Shown here piece after piece: positions 54,080-63,526 of a DNA stretch of 64,000 nucleotides (positions are counted from its first letter, which is position 1; every line of letters starts with the position of its first letter). The position numbers and the translations under genes were made by a program. The stretch is taken from the NCBI RefSeq assembly GCF_001586255.1, contig NZ_CP014544.1, forward strand, positions 1,271,501 to 1,335,500, in the 5' to 3' direction. The notes beneath the pieces are model-generated. The model was not told where the DNA came from, made no database searches, and was given only the letters and a program-made list of their open reading frames with translations. Origin of the DNA: Zhongshania aliphaticivorans. Lineage in GTDB: Bacteria; Pseudomonadota; Gammaproteobacteria; Pseudomonadales; Spongiibacteraceae.

Positions 54080-55057
54080 TTAGCGGAACTGCGCGGTAGC
54101 GGCGCGGTATTCCTCTTCCAGTTTTTGAATTAGGTCTTTGGTTGATGGAATGTCGTGAATGGCACCCACGCCCTGGCCCGCAGACCAGATGTCTTTCCAC
54201 GCGCCACCGGTTTTTTCACCGCTTTTATTGTCGGCATCAGTGGTTAACTCTTCACCAAAATCGATGTGGCTTGGCGCTTCTAGCTTATTGGGATCGAGTC
54301 CTGCCTTGACGATACTGGGCATCAAAAAATTGGCGAAAACACCCGATATATTGGGTGTGTAAACAATGTCGCTAGAGCCGCTGTCGACAATCATCTGCTT
54401 GTATTCAGGCTGTACCAAGCTCTCTTTGGTATTAATAAAACGAGTGCCCATATAGGCAAGGTCGGCGCCCATGGCTTTGGCGGCGGCGATATCATTACCC
54501 CGCGAAATGGCACCGGCCAGTAATAGAGTCTTATCAAAAAATTCCCGAATTTCTGCGACTAAGGCGAAGGGGTTGGTGCTGCCTGCATGGCCACCGGCAC
54601 CGGCGCTAACGGCGATTAAACCATCGACACCAGCACCAGCTGCTTTGCGGGCGTGACGGGCATTGATTACGTCGTGGAACACTAGTCCGCCGTAGCTGTG
54701 AATGGATTCAATGACTTCTTTAGCCGCGCCTAGCGAGGTGATAACAATGGGGACCTGATGTTTAACGCACAGCGCTAAATCGGCGCTGAGACGAGGGTTG
54801 GTTTTGTGCACAATCAGATTCACTGCAAAGGGAGCCGGTTTTTCCCCAGTCTCTTGCTCATGGGCTTGCAGCGCAGTATTAATGCTGACTAACCACTCTT
54901 CAAAGCCTTCGGTGCTGCGCTGGTTCAGTGCGGGAAACGAGCCAACCATGCCAGCCTTACAGGTTTCTATGACTAGCTCCGGCCCCGAGGCCAAAAACAT
55001 GGGTGCTACCACGGCGGGTAGGCGAAGGCGGTTTTCCAATAGTTTGGGAAGACTCAT
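54080..55057 (-). CDS. nitronate monooxygenase / 2-nitropropane dioxygenase-like flavoprotein
   Basis: A 325-residue TIM-barrel flavoprotein. The segments are LPAVVAPMFLASGPELV, MVGSFPALNQR, VDGLIAVSAGAGGHAGSTNPF and LLAGAISRGNDIAAAKAMGADLAYMGTRF, read as LLAGAISRGNDI and GADLAYMGTRF. The FMN phosphate site is G-x-G-G-H. It could oxidise nitronates or act as an enoyl reductase-like FabK/YrpB protein; which is uncertain. The ATG at 55057 is taken; a GTG at 55069 would add four residues. Confidence 0.87.
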   Translation of the reverse strand: MSLPKLLENRLRLPAVVAPMFLASGPELVIETCKAGMVGSFPALNQRSTEGFEEWLVSINTALQAHEQETGEKPAPFAVNLIVHKTNPRLSADLALCVKHQVPIVITSLGAAKEVIESIHSYGGLVFHDVINARHARKAAGAGVDGLIAVSAGAGGHAGSTNPFALVAEIREFFDKTLLLAGAISRGNDIAAAKAMGADLAYMGTRFINTKESLVQPEYKQMIVDSGSSDIVYTPNISGVFANFLMPSIVKAGLDPNKLEAPSHIDFGEELTTDADNKSGEKTGGAWKDIWSAGQGVGAIHDIPSTKDLIQKLEEEYRAATAQFR

Positions 55058-55121
55058 AGTGCTAAACACTCTTATCAGCGAAATCGAGCGTCTACTGTAG
55101 GGTTAATTTACGGCTAGGGGT

Positions 55122-55160
55122 AGTGTCATTATTGACATTAAAAGTGTTGATAGTGACACT
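55122..55160. promoter_or_regulatory. inverted repeat AGTGTCA...TGACACT
   Basis: A 7-bp perfect inverted repeat with 25-bp spacing, enclosing GTCA-TTAT-TGAC (55125-55136). It lies in the divergent gap between the flavoprotein gene and the GlxA-type regulator, the natural binding place for that regulator. Confidence 0.45.
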
Positions 55161-55187
55161 GGCAGCTTTAGTAATGAGGAGTTTGCG

Positions 55188-56201
55188 GTGGTCAAGGTTT
55201 ACGTTATTGCCTACGAGGGCTGCTATGCCGGTAGCCTTTCTAACCCTCAGGACTTGTATATGGTCGCCAATGCTCACTGGCGGGATCAGTATCAGGGGCG
55301 GGAGGGCGAGTTTGAATGGCAAACGCTGTCGCAAGATGGGGCGCCGGTTACCACGGCATCTCGTCTGCGGATTGCTGTCGACAGCCCGTTTATTGACCTT
55401 GAGGCCGGTAGCATTATCGTGGTGCCAGCAATGGCTTACCCCGGCGGCAGAGAGTTTAATAAAAAGCTGGAATCGCTACGTGAACTTATCCACTGGCTGG
55501 TCAAACAGTATGAGAACAATTGCATTATTTGTAGCCACTGTACCGGCAGTTTTATTCTTGCTGAAACCGGTTTGCTAAATGGTCACAGTGCGACCACCAG
55601 TTGGTGGCTTGCTGAGCAGTTTCGTCAGCGTTATCCCGATATAAACTTAAAGGCAGATCAGCTGGTGGTTGATGGCGGTCGACTGCTGACCGGCGGCGCT
55701 AATGGCGCAGAGATGTTGGCTGCGCTTATTATGGTCGAGCGCTATATGGGTAGGGTAGTTGCGTCGCAGTGTGAACGCACCCTATTGGTAGATACTAATT
55801 TAACGCAGCAGGCACCGTATCTCATACTGCCTCGGCAAAAGCAGCATAGCGATTCACTTATGCTAGAAATTCAAGATTACTTGGAAAAAAACTTGAACGA
55901 CGCGTTTTCCTTGGCGCGTTTGGCGGCAAGTTTTCATATCAGTTCGCGAACCCTCATGCGTCGCTTTAAAGAGGCCGTGGGCGATACCCCAAATAGTTAC
56001 CTGCAAAACCTGCGTATTGAGGCCGCTAAGAAGCTATTTGAAGCTACCAGCCTGTCTACCGAAGAGGTAATGTTGCGAATTGGCTACGCCGATACCAGCT
56101 CCTTTAACCGACTATTTCAGCGTAAAACGGGCTTAAGCCCCCGAGCATACCGTTTGAAATTTGGCTTTGCTCAGCGCCGGGAAATTGCTCACTCAATCTA
56201 G
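55188..56201 (+). CDS. GlxA-family AraC-type transcriptional regulator
   Basis: A 337-residue regulator with an N-terminal DJ-1/PfpI-like amidotransferase-type sensor domain (about residues 1-190; ICSHCTGSFILAETGLLNG contains the elbow Cys, probably not catalytic) and a C-terminal AraC HTH pair (about 225-325, SLARLAASFHISSRTLMRRF, LSTEEVMLRIGYADTSSFNR). GTG start with TGAGGAG upstream. It probably controls the divergent flavoprotein gene. Confidence 0.9.
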   Translation: MVKVYVIAYEGCYAGSLSNPQDLYMVANAHWRDQYQGREGEFEWQTLSQDGAPVTTASRLRIAVDSPFIDLEAGSIIVVPAMAYPGGREFNKKLESLRELIHWLVKQYENNCIICSHCTGSFILAETGLLNGHSATTSWWLAEQFRQRYPDINLKADQLVVDGGRLLTGGANGAEMLAALIMVERYMGRVVASQCERTLLVDTNLTQQAPYLILPRQKQHSDSLMLEIQDYLEKNLNDAFSLARLAASFHISSRTLMRRFKEAVGDTPNSYLQNLRIEAAKKLFEATSLSTEEVMLRIGYADTSSFNRLFQRKTGLSPRAYRLKFGFAQRREIAHSI

Positions 56202-56277
56202 CTGAGCGGTATATACGCGCGACTATTTTTAGCGCTAAACTTTCGCCCGAATTACGGTGTTTGACGCGAGTTCAAGG

Positions 56278-58215
56278 ATGATAAAATTGCGAGTATTAGG
56301 CTGCTTGTTAGTCGTGATAATGGCGATAGTGGCGTTGCCGGTGCAGGCCGCTGATGAGGCTAGCTCACTGCCGCCGCTCTCGGCCTACGGAAGGCTGCCG
56401 GGGGTGGAAGACATGGCCTTGTCGCCATCGGGCGATCTGCTTGCCACCGTGACAACACTTGGTGAGCAGCGCCGTCTGGTCATTGTTAGCATCCATAGTG
56501 GCGTGTTGCGAAACTATGGCCTTGATGATATGAAAGTGCGAGGTTTGCATTGGGCTGGCGAAGACCATCTTATTGTCAGAGCGAGTTCAACCCAGAATCT
56601 TGGTTTTTTCTTTGGTGGTAAGCATGAGCTTAGCAACCTAATGATCGTCAATGTTAAAACCGGCGAAGCCGAGTGGCCCCTACAAAATTCACGAAAAGTA
56701 TTCAACGCGAGCTTTCATATCCACCCTCCACTTAAGGCGGACGGTCGCTGGTATCAATGTGTGGACACCCTCGCCAGCGTCTCAGCTGATGCTTTCGATC
56801 TTAGTTGTATTGAACTTGAGCGTGGCAGGCGTCGAATTATTGCTAGAGGGCGCCGCGACGGCCAAGGCTGGGCCGTAGGCGCGGGGCTAAATGTGCTCGC
56901 ATATGAAACCTACAATGATATCAGTGCAAAATGGGAGTTGCGGGCTTATAAGAGCAAAGACGTCCTAGTTAGTGCTAAAGACAAATTCGGCACAAACAGT
57001 CTTGCTGGGCCGGGTAGAAGTCCCGGCACGGTGGCGTACTACCAGCACGACGCTCGCGGTGCGGGTCATCTTTTTGAAATAGCCGTCGATGGCGAATCTG
57101 CCCCCGTCGAACTATTCGCCGACATTAATATTGTCAGCCTGTATTACGATGCTGAAGGGCTGCTCACCGGCGTCGTGAAAGAAGCAGATGTACCTGAATT
57201 AGAAATGTTAGACGCATATCAACAGGCGATTGTTGTTGGCACGAGAAAGGCCTTTCCCAACAGCAATGTGCATTTTATTTCAATGAGTGCGGACTGGCAG
57301 AAGCTTATAGTGTACACCGACGGCGCAGGCGACTCTGGCACCTGGTGGTATGTGAATATACCCACGGGTGACGCCAAGCCTATTGGCTATAACCGCCCGG
57401 AGATCCGCTCGCGCCATGTAGCTACGCCGAGTATGTGGCAATATAAGGCTAGCGACGGCCTCACTATTCCCGCCATTGTGACCACGCCGGTTTTGACGAA
57501 TAAAAAGAATTTGCCGCTGATCGTACTTCCCCATGGCGGCCCTCAGAGTCGCGACTACCTCGGTTTTGATTGGTTGGCCCAGGCCTTTGCCAGTCGGGGT
57601 TACGTGGTGTTGCAGCCTAATTTTCGCGGTTCGGGTAACTACAGCGTGGCATTTCGCGATGCCGGGTTTGGCGAGTGGGGCCGCAAAATGCAAACCGATC
57701 TCTCCGATGGCGTCGCCGCGCTTGCCGACACCGGGCTGATCGACTCTAAACGCGTCTGCATCGTGGGCGCGAGCTACGGGGGTTATGCTGCATTGGCGGG
57801 GGTTACTTTGCAGCAAGGTCTGTATCGCTGCGCGGTGTCTATTGCGGGCTTAAGTGATCTGCCAATATGGCTGCGGTCAATTGTGCACACCCGTCAACGT
57901 GACGATGAACGCTATGTGGAGCAGTATCTTGGTGTTGGCAGCCCACGCGCCGATGAACTGAAAGACATCTCACCAGCGCATCACGCCGCCCGCGCCGATG
58001 CGCCGATTTTGCTAATTCATGGCGAAGACGATACCAGAGTACCCATTGTGCACAGCGAAAAAATGTACAGCCGTCTTAAGAAAAAGAAAAAGCCGGTGAC
58101 TTTTGTGAAGCTAAAGGGCGAAGATCACTTCCTCTCTAAGTCAGATACCCGGCAAAAAACCATTGAAGCTGCCGTGGGATTTGTCATGGAGCATAGCCCG
58201 CCACAGGCTAAGTAA
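56278..58215 (+). CDS. S9-family prolyl oligopeptidase-like exopeptidase
   Basis: A 645-residue exported serine peptidase. Signal peptide about residues 1-24 (MIKLRVLGCLLVVIMA, ending near AQAAD), a seven-bladed propeller-like N-terminal half, and an alpha/beta-hydrolase domain (about 390-645) with LPLIVLPHGGPQSRD, the nucleophile elbow GASYGGYAAL, and LLIHGEDDTRVPIVHSEKM supplying Asp, with His near EDHFLSK. It cleaves dipeptides or short peptides in the periplasm. The ATG at 56278 begins the signal peptide; a GTG at 56257 would add seven residues. Confidence 0.88.
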   Translation: MIKLRVLGCLLVVIMAIVALPVQAADEASSLPPLSAYGRLPGVEDMALSPSGDLLATVTTLGEQRRLVIVSIHSGVLRNYGLDDMKVRGLHWAGEDHLIVRASSTQNLGFFFGGKHELSNLMIVNVKTGEAEWPLQNSRKVFNASFHIHPPLKADGRWYQCVDTLASVSADAFDLSCIELERGRRRIIARGRRDGQGWAVGAGLNVLAYETYNDISAKWELRAYKSKDVLVSAKDKFGTNSLAGPGRSPGTVAYYQHDARGAGHLFEIAVDGESAPVELFADINIVSLYYDAEGLLTGVVKEADVPELEMLDAYQQAIVVGTRKAFPNSNVHFISMSADWQKLIVYTDGAGDSGTWWYVNIPTGDAKPIGYNRPEIRSRHVATPSMWQYKASDGLTIPAIVTTPVLTNKKNLPLIVLPHGGPQSRDYLGFDWLAQAFASRGYVVLQPNFRGSGNYSVAFRDAGFGEWGRKMQTDLSDGVAALADTGLIDSKRVCIVGASYGGYAALAGVTLQQGLYRCAVSIAGLSDLPIWLRSIVHTRQRDDERYVEQYLGVGSPRADELKDISPAHHAARADAPILLIHGEDDTRVPIVHSEKMYSRLKKKKKPVTFVKLKGEDHFLSKSDTRQKTIEAAVGFVMEHSPPQAK

Positions 58216-58217
58216 AT

Positions 58218-58955
58218 TTATTGGGCTGTCTTAACCTTGGCCGCGACGGTGGGCAGCTCAATAAACGAATTATCCCAGCCCATGAGCTTTGCCTTGGCCC
58301 GGGCTATGCGTAATTCTTGTTCGGAAACCGGATCTTGTTTTGCCCCGGCGTTATAAAGTTGACGATTCTTTTTGCTTATTTTTAAGCCGTATTGTCTTTC
58401 CATATAAAAATAGCTGCGGGCAATGTCGCCGCGGATATCTGGGCGGGGTTCAGCGCGGCGTTCTTTAAAGGCGATTTCGATATCGCAGGCGCCATAGGCG
58501 CGAGCTTCGCCGCTAATCATCCCGAAGCGAAAATTGGAGCGGTCACCGTTCACTTCACCAATAGCGGGCACCAAGTTAAAGACATCGGCCTCCATTGCCT
58601 TAAAAGCTGGGTCCTTTCTGCAAGACTTGCGTCCGCCAGTTTGCCAACACTTCAGCTGATGGCCGAATTCCCACGCCGAAACCACATGCTCCCACTCAAT
58701 TCTTGCGGCGCGAGTGGGGTTTTTTCTGGGTGTATACGCACAGCTTTGGTGGTTGACGAGCAGCTTTTTCTTACCGTTTAATTTCTGTTCAGCATAGCTG
58801 CAATTGCAGTAAAAGCTCTGTTCCGCGTACTCGTTATGGTAGAGCTGAATTAAGCGCTTTTTGGCCGCAGAAAAACTCTTAGGCGGGGTGTTAGTAGAGG
58901 CGAAACTAGTGAGGTGACAAGCTAATAGTAGTACAACAAGAGTAAGCCTAAGCAC
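58218..58955 (-). CDS. endA: endonuclease I (EndA/Vvn family)
   Basis: A 245-residue secreted nuclease. A signal peptide covers about residues 1-19. The family core: RIEWEHVVSAWEFG (catalytic His in E-H-V-V), DVFNLVPAIGEVNGDRSNFRF, and RPDIRGDIARSYFYMERQYGL, with conserved Cys. It degrades DNA in the periplasm without sequence preference. GTG start. Convergent with the S9 peptidase gene. Confidence 0.93.
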   Translation of the reverse strand: MLRLTLVVLLLACHLTSFASTNTPPKSFSAAKKRLIQLYHNEYAEQSFYCNCSYAEQKLNGKKKLLVNHQSCAYTPRKNPTRAARIEWEHVVSAWEFGHQLKCWQTGGRKSCRKDPAFKAMEADVFNLVPAIGEVNGDRSNFRFGMISGEARAYGACDIEIAFKERRAEPRPDIRGDIARSYFYMERQYGLKISKKNRQLYNAGAKQDPVSEQELRIARAKAKLMGWDNSFIELPTVAAKVKTAQ

Positions 58956-59092
58956 AAAAATCCCTTATATAAACCGTGCGCTGACATTTTGTGGCGCGCT
59001 GGGGCGGGAAATATAAGTGAGATTGTTGCGAATTAATATAGTAGTTAGATTATTTTTTAGTGTGTTTTTGTTAGTTGTGTTGGCTTGGCTTG

Positions 59093-59689
59093 TTAGCGTT
59101 TTATATAGTTTTTGTCGAAGGTTTCTGGGCCCATTGCCGCAATTTGCATATCAATCATTTTATTAAAGGCCAATAAGACATTTGAGTAATCTTGTGGCGC
59201 ATGAAGTTCGTTAAGTGCACAGACTCCTGCTTCTATCGTTGATAAGCCATCTGCGCGGGGCGAGCGCCTAATTCGGTATTGGCTATTATTGTTGGCGGCA
59301 ATAGTGAAATTCGCTAGCGTGCTTAGCCACGGATTTAAATGCATTATCCGGGTGACTTTGCGCCAGGTGCCATCGAGTAATATAAGATTTTTAATGGCGC
59401 GGTGTTGTATGTCGGCCGCACTGATGCTGTTGTCGCCGGGAAAAATTAACACGCTGTCGCGTTGCCAGTTGTCGCCAAGAATTTCTTCGGGCGAAAACGT
59501 CTCGCCAATAATGAGCTGACTACCGCGAATCGACTTGGCGAGTAGCGGGGCAGAAGACAGCGCATGTTTTGCTTCTTTGGGGTCTTGCAAAATAATCAGG
59601 CGGTACGCGCAGTCGCGCAGTACCATCTCATCGCAGAGGCAGGTGCGTTGAGGGCGATCGCAGTGTGGGCAATATTGTCGTTTAGTCAT
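59093..59689 (-). CDS. DTW-domain protein (tRNA aminocarboxypropyltransferase family)
   Basis: A 198-residue DTW protein. The N-terminal zinc-binding Cys set is YCPHCDRPQRTCLCDE, and the domain signature is ILLDGTWRKVTRIMHLNPWL (D-G-T-W in place of D-A-T-W). The YRIRRSPRADGLSTIEAG motif binds SAM. The family includes TapT/YfiP, which add the acp group to U47 of tRNA. Just 6 bp separate it from the thioesterase gene upstream, so they are co-transcribed. Confidence 0.88.
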   Translation of the reverse strand: MTKRQYCPHCDRPQRTCLCDEMVLRDCAYRLIILQDPKEAKHALSSAPLLAKSIRGSQLIIGETFSPEEILGDNWQRDSVLIFPGDNSISAADIQHRAIKNLILLDGTWRKVTRIMHLNPWLSTLANFTIAANNNSQYRIRRSPRADGLSTIEAGVCALNELHAPQDYSNVLLAFNKMIDMQIAAMGPETFDKNYIKR

Positions 59690-59695
59690 TGTGGA

Positions 59696-60169
59696 TTAAC
59701 CGCTGACCATGGGATTGCTTTCAAAACAGACAATACGCTGGCTTTCCAGCTGTTGGCGTATATCGTGCGGAATGGTGGTGGGCTTGCCATGTAAGGTGTA
59801 AATCATCACTGCCTCGCATAGACCAATACAGCGATTTTGCTGAAACAGTGCTTGATGCAGTCGGTAGGAGCTATTGCCGATATGGCCGATGCCGGTGCGG
59901 ACTTCCACTGGTTCAGGGTAGCGACCCTCGGCGAGATACTGGATGCGGACCTCTATTAAGAGTATTTTGTCTGGGGAGTCGGCTTTAAAAAAGTCATTGC
60001 GCCCGCTAATGTGGAGTTGCATTCTGGAGCGGGCACTCTCGTAAAAGCCAGCGATGGCTAAATTGTTGAGATGCGCATAGGCGTCCATATCGCCAAATTG
60101 AGTGTCAATATTCAGGGTAAAGGGATAGGTTTCTGCCTGAAGTAGTCTTGGTTCTGGTTTTTGCGCCAT
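59696..60169 (-). CDS. 4HBT-family acyl-CoA thioesterase
   Basis: A 157-residue hot-dog thioesterase. The segment NIDTQFGDMDAYAHLNNLAIAG contains the catalytic-type Asp in the D-M-D-A-Y-x-H-x-N pattern. It should hydrolyse acyl-CoA. Located upstream of the DTW-protein gene; substrate chain length unknown. Confidence 0.85.
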   Translation of the reverse strand: MAQKPEPRLLQAETYPFTLNIDTQFGDMDAYAHLNNLAIAGFYESARSRMQLHISGRNDFFKADSPDKILLIEVRIQYLAEGRYPEPVEVRTGIGHIGNSSYRLHQALFQQNRCIGLCEAVMIYTLHGKPTTIPHDIRQQLESQRIVCFESNPMVSG

Positions 60170-60441
60170 TGTTTCCGATGTCTCTTAGCTCATGCTGAAT
60201 ACCGTAATTTTACGCTGACTGGCACATATAGCCACGCTGAATTTAATATGAACTGCCTCCTTGCTATTGTTTGCTTCAGCCCGATTAGCGCAGATTAAAG
60301 CTACGTATCCTCGCATTCTGTTTAGGCGTAGCGGTGGCATATTATTGACCGTGAGTGGTTTTAACGGCGATCTTGGCGTATCGACCCTCGTGTTGCTGGC
60401 GTGTAGAGTAGGCGTTACGCAGTTAAAAGAGGATGCGAAAA

Positions 60442-61059
60442 ATGAATGACGCACTAACGCTAGTCAAGAAAACTGCGCCGGTGATGCCGGTCGCCCAGTT
60501 CAAATCCTTAGATCATGCCCGAGCCTGTGCTGAATTATTTGCTGAAGCTGGCGTACCCGCGGTGGAAATTACTCTGCGTCACGCCGATGCGTGGCAAATG
60601 GTTAAAATGTTTAAAGACCTCGTGCCCAATGCCTTAATTGGTGTTGGTACTGTCATCAATCGCCGTCAAATGTTGCGGGCTGTTGACGAGGCGGACTTTG
60701 CAGTTAGTCCGGGCTTTTCACGAGAACTCTCGATGTTGGCGCACAAAACCCTCTCCACCTATATTCCCGGCGTGGCAACGGCCACTGAAATAATGGCGGC
60801 AATGGCAGAAGAGCACAGCGTATTTAAATTGTACCCAGCCACCGCTATCGGTGGTGTTGCGCTGTTAAAAGCAATGTCGGGGCCCTTTCCTGATGCGGTG
60901 TTTTGTCCGACGGGCGGCATAAGCCAAGCGAATTACCACGAATATTTGGCGCTGCCCAATGTGCATTGCGTTGGCGGTAGCTGGATTGTGCCCAGTGAAG
61001 AAGCTTTGGCGAAAGATCGGGAAGGCTATTTAACGATGTTAAAAAGCCTGTACCAGTGA
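60442..61059 (+). CDS. eda: 2-keto-3-deoxy-6-phosphogluconate aldolase
   Basis: A 205-residue class I aldolase. Glu is in AVEITLRHADAW, the Schiff-base Lys in VFKLYPATAIGGVALL, and the phosphate site is in FCPTGGISQANYHEYL. It splits KDPG to pyruvate and glyceraldehyde-3-phosphate, the last Entner-Doudoroff step. The ATG at 60442 has AGAGG upstream; a frame from 60433 would add three residues. It is convergent with pgl and zwf (45-bp gap). Confidence 0.95.
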   Translation: MNDALTLVKKTAPVMPVAQFKSLDHARACAELFAEAGVPAVEITLRHADAWQMVKMFKDLVPNALIGVGTVINRRQMLRAVDEADFAVSPGFSRELSMLAHKTLSTYIPGVATATEIMAAMAEEHSVFKLYPATAIGGVALLKAMSGPFPDAVFCPTGGISQANYHEYLALPNVHCVGGSWIVPSEEALAKDREGYLTMLKSLYQ

Positions 61060-61104
61060 GCAGCTTGGATCAGTTTTTAACCGCGCTACTCCAGCTCTAT
61101 CTAC

Positions 61105-61800
61105 CTACGGCGCCCAATAAATATCGACGGCTACACGCTGTTGGTGCAGTACCAGCGAAATCGGATAATCGGCGTCTTTGGCTAGCGCGCGCTCCAGTAC
61201 ATCGCGCTTGGCCTTGCCAAACACCTGAATCACAATTCGCTCGCTATTTAACACCGCGGCTGGGGTGAGTGATATGCGAGAGTAGGGCGCAGCGCCAGGA
61301 TGGACGGCAGTGCAGTGTTGTTCATGAGCCGCCATTAGCATGGGGTATTCCGGCGCGTCGTGAAACCACGACGCGGTGTGGCCGTCGTTTCCCATGCCGA
61401 GATGAACAACACTAAGAGGCCAAGTTAACTCCGCCAACTGTTCTTCACAGGCGTATTGGCCATCATTGACGTCGCCTGCGTCATTTTTTAAAGGCAGGTA
61501 GCGGCTGTTGCTAGCAAGGCCACTGAATAGGGTTTTATTGAGCATGGCTTGGTTGCTGTCTTGATGATCTGCCGCCACCCAGCGATCATCAACTAAAAGG
61601 GTTTGAATGCTGGGCCAGTCCAATGGCTTATTGCCCAATAGGGTTAGCATATCGGCTGGGGTTGTGCCGCCAGACACGGCGAGACTCGCTGCGTTGTACT
61701 TAGTTAGTGCCGTATTTAAATATTTGGCAATATCCTCGCTTAGTACCGCGTTTAGCTCGTCGCGGTTGGGTAATAATATAAGCGTTGGTTTGTTATTCAT
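61105..61800 (-). CDS. pgl: 6-phosphogluconolactonase
   Basis: A 231-residue sugar-lactone hydrolase of the DevB type. AVSGGTTPADML is the phosphate-binding loop, TLLVDDRWVAADHQDSNQAM and VVHLGMGNDGHTASWF are family signatures. It opens 6-phosphogluconolactone. The ATG at 61800 overlaps the last 8 bp of zwf (ATGAATAA), a translational-coupling arrangement; the frame extends further 5' to 61866 inside zwf. Confidence 0.94.
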   Translation of the reverse strand: MNNKPTLILLPNRDELNAVLSEDIAKYLNTALTKYNAASLAVSGGTTPADMLTLLGNKPLDWPSIQTLLVDDRWVAADHQDSNQAMLNKTLFSGLASNSRYLPLKNDAGDVNDGQYACEEQLAELTWPLSVVHLGMGNDGHTASWFHDAPEYPMLMAAHEQHCTAVHPGAAPYSRISLTPAAVLNSERIVIQVFGKAKRDVLERALAKDADYPISLVLHQQRVAVDIYWAP

Positions 61801-63253
61801 GCCAGCTTCTCCCAGTCTTTTCAGGCAGTGCCAGTGCGGCGTTTGGCCCCATGCTGCCCGCCGCATAGCTTTTAGGTTGAATGCCCGCTTCTTGCCACGC
61901 GCTGATAATGCTGTCTACCCACGCCCAGCAGGCCTCGACTTCGTCTCGGCGCATAAACAGCGTTTGATCACCTTCTAGTACATCTAATAATAGTCGCTCA
62001 TAGGCTTCATGGGCCTGTAATTCGTCGTGTAAATCGGCGTCGAGGTTCAATTCGACTTGCTCTAATTTTAGTTGTCGGCTGAGGCCTGGTTTTTTATTAA
62101 CCTTATACAGGGTGATATTTTCCTCGGGCTGTAGGCGAATCACCAGTTTGTTGGGCAGATCATTGGGGTCGCCTTCAAATAAGCTGAAGGGGTGCTTTTT
62201 TAGTTCAACAATAATTTCGGAAAACCGTCTGCTCAGGCGTTTTCCGGTCCGCAAGTAAAAGGGCGTGCCCTCCCAGCGCCAATTGTGTACATCGGCCTGT
62301 AAGGCGACAAAGGTTTCAGTATTTTCGCTGTCTTCAAAGCCGGTTTCGTCAAGAAATGCGGCGACTGGTGCCGATTTGACCGCGCCTGCAATATATTGGC
62401 CGCGCACCGTTTTGGCTTTGACATTGGTGGCGGTAATTGGCCGCAGCGCTTGCAGTACCTTTACCTTTTCGTCGCGAATAGTATCGGCGCGGAGGTTGGC
62501 GGGGGGCTCCATTGCGACCAAGCATAAAAGCTGTAACAGATGGTTTTGCACCATGTCGCGCAGGGCGCCGGTTTTGGCGTAGAAGTCACCGCGACCTTCG
62601 ACGCCAATATCTTCGGCCACGGTGATCTGAATATTATCAATATACTGACTATTCCACAGTGGGCCGAACAGGGCGTTGCCAAAACGTAATACCAATAAAT
62701 TCTGAACGGTTTCTTTGCCAAGATAGTGGTCAATGCGAAAGATGTTTTTTTCCGGAAACACCTGTAACACTTCGTGGTTGATCTCGGTGCAGCTAGCCAA
62801 ATCATGGCCAAGGGGTTTCTCAAGGACTACCCGGGACTGGGCATTGACGACGCCAATACTGTTTAAGTTTCGGCAAATGCTGGTGTACAAGGTGGAGTGC
62901 GTGGCCAGGTAAAAAACAGTGGTGGCGGCACTGTGATGCTGAACGGCGTCGCTGAGGCGGTGGTAATCTTTGAGTGAGTTTACGTCTAAGCTCACAAAGC
63001 TGAGTTTGGCGGCAAAATTTTGCCAGTGTTGTTCATCCCAGAAGTGCGCGGGGAGGAATTCCTGCATCTTGGTCTTTACTAAGTCTCGGTATGTGTCATC
63101 GCTTGTCTGGGCGCGACCCAATGCGATGATGGCGCATACATCCTCTAAAAAGCCCTCGCGTTGCAATTTGTACAATGCCGGTTGCAACTTGCGCAAGGCG
63201 AGGTCACCGGTACCGCCGAAAATAACAAGTTGTGTCGCTTTGTTTTGGGTCAT
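61793..63253 (-). CDS. zwf: glucose-6-phosphate 1-dehydrogenase
   Basis: A 486-residue intact enzyme of normal length. The NADP fingerprint is VIFGGTGDLALRKLQPALYK, the active site is FRIDHYLGKETVQN with the catalytic His, and WEGTPFYLRTGKRL follows near residue 335. It oxidises G6P to the lactone. The ATG at 63253 has GAAGAG upstream; a TTG at 63268 would add five residues. Operon zwf-pgl. It is the functional copy, compared with the remnant at 25624. Confidence 0.96.
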   Translation of the reverse strand: MTQNKATQLVIFGGTGDLALRKLQPALYKLQREGFLEDVCAIIALGRAQTSDDTYRDLVKTKMQEFLPAHFWDEQHWQNFAAKLSFVSLDVNSLKDYHRLSDAVQHHSAATTVFYLATHSTLYTSICRNLNSIGVVNAQSRVVLEKPLGHDLASCTEINHEVLQVFPEKNIFRIDHYLGKETVQNLLVLRFGNALFGPLWNSQYIDNIQITVAEDIGVEGRGDFYAKTGALRDMVQNHLLQLLCLVAMEPPANLRADTIRDEKVKVLQALRPITATNVKAKTVRGQYIAGAVKSAPVAAFLDETGFEDSENTETFVALQADVHNWRWEGTPFYLRTGKRLSRRFSEIIVELKKHPFSLFEGDPNDLPNKLVIRLQPEENITLYKVNKKPGLSRQLKLEQVELNLDADLHDELQAHEAYERLLLDVLEGDQTLFMRRDEVEACWAWVDSIISAWQEAGIQPKSYAAGSMGPNAALALPEKTGRSWHE

Positions 63254-63419
63254 CGCTACACTCTTCAATTAGGTTCACGTGCATTAGTGACGGCTTTAAT
63301 GAAACGACTGCTTGATGCGGCTCAGCGCATTTTCCTGACTGGCCATTATAAATGGTGGCAGTATTGTCGGAAAACGTGTCGGAGCGCGGTGTATCTTGAG
63401 TTTTAGCATAGAGTGTTTG

Positions 63420-63438
63420 AGTGGTCATGCATACCACT
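63420..63438. promoter_or_regulatory. inverted repeat AGTGGT-N7-ACCACT in the zwf/GNAT gap
   Basis: A 6-bp perfect inverted repeat in the 273-bp divergent gap. No HexR-type palindrome was found nearby except an imperfect TGTAGT half at about 63469. It may regulate zwf-pgl or the downstream GNAT gene. Confidence 0.3.
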
Positions 63439-63526
63439 GGCGCGTCATAAAGCCGTATCACACACTTGTAGTATGGTAGAAAAAAGCGAGTTCGCTATGC
63501 TATGTTGACTAAAATCGAGGTGGCAA

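Noticed and set aside
60185-60454. Minus-strand 89-codon frame before eda
   Set aside because: No family and no ribosome binding site; overlaps the eda promoter region.
61056-61268. Plus-strand 70-codon frame after eda
   Set aside because: Mostly antisense to pgl, with no family resemblance.
63254-63526. HexR operator upstream of zwf
   Set aside because: Only one half-site-like TGTAGT is present; the second half does not match.
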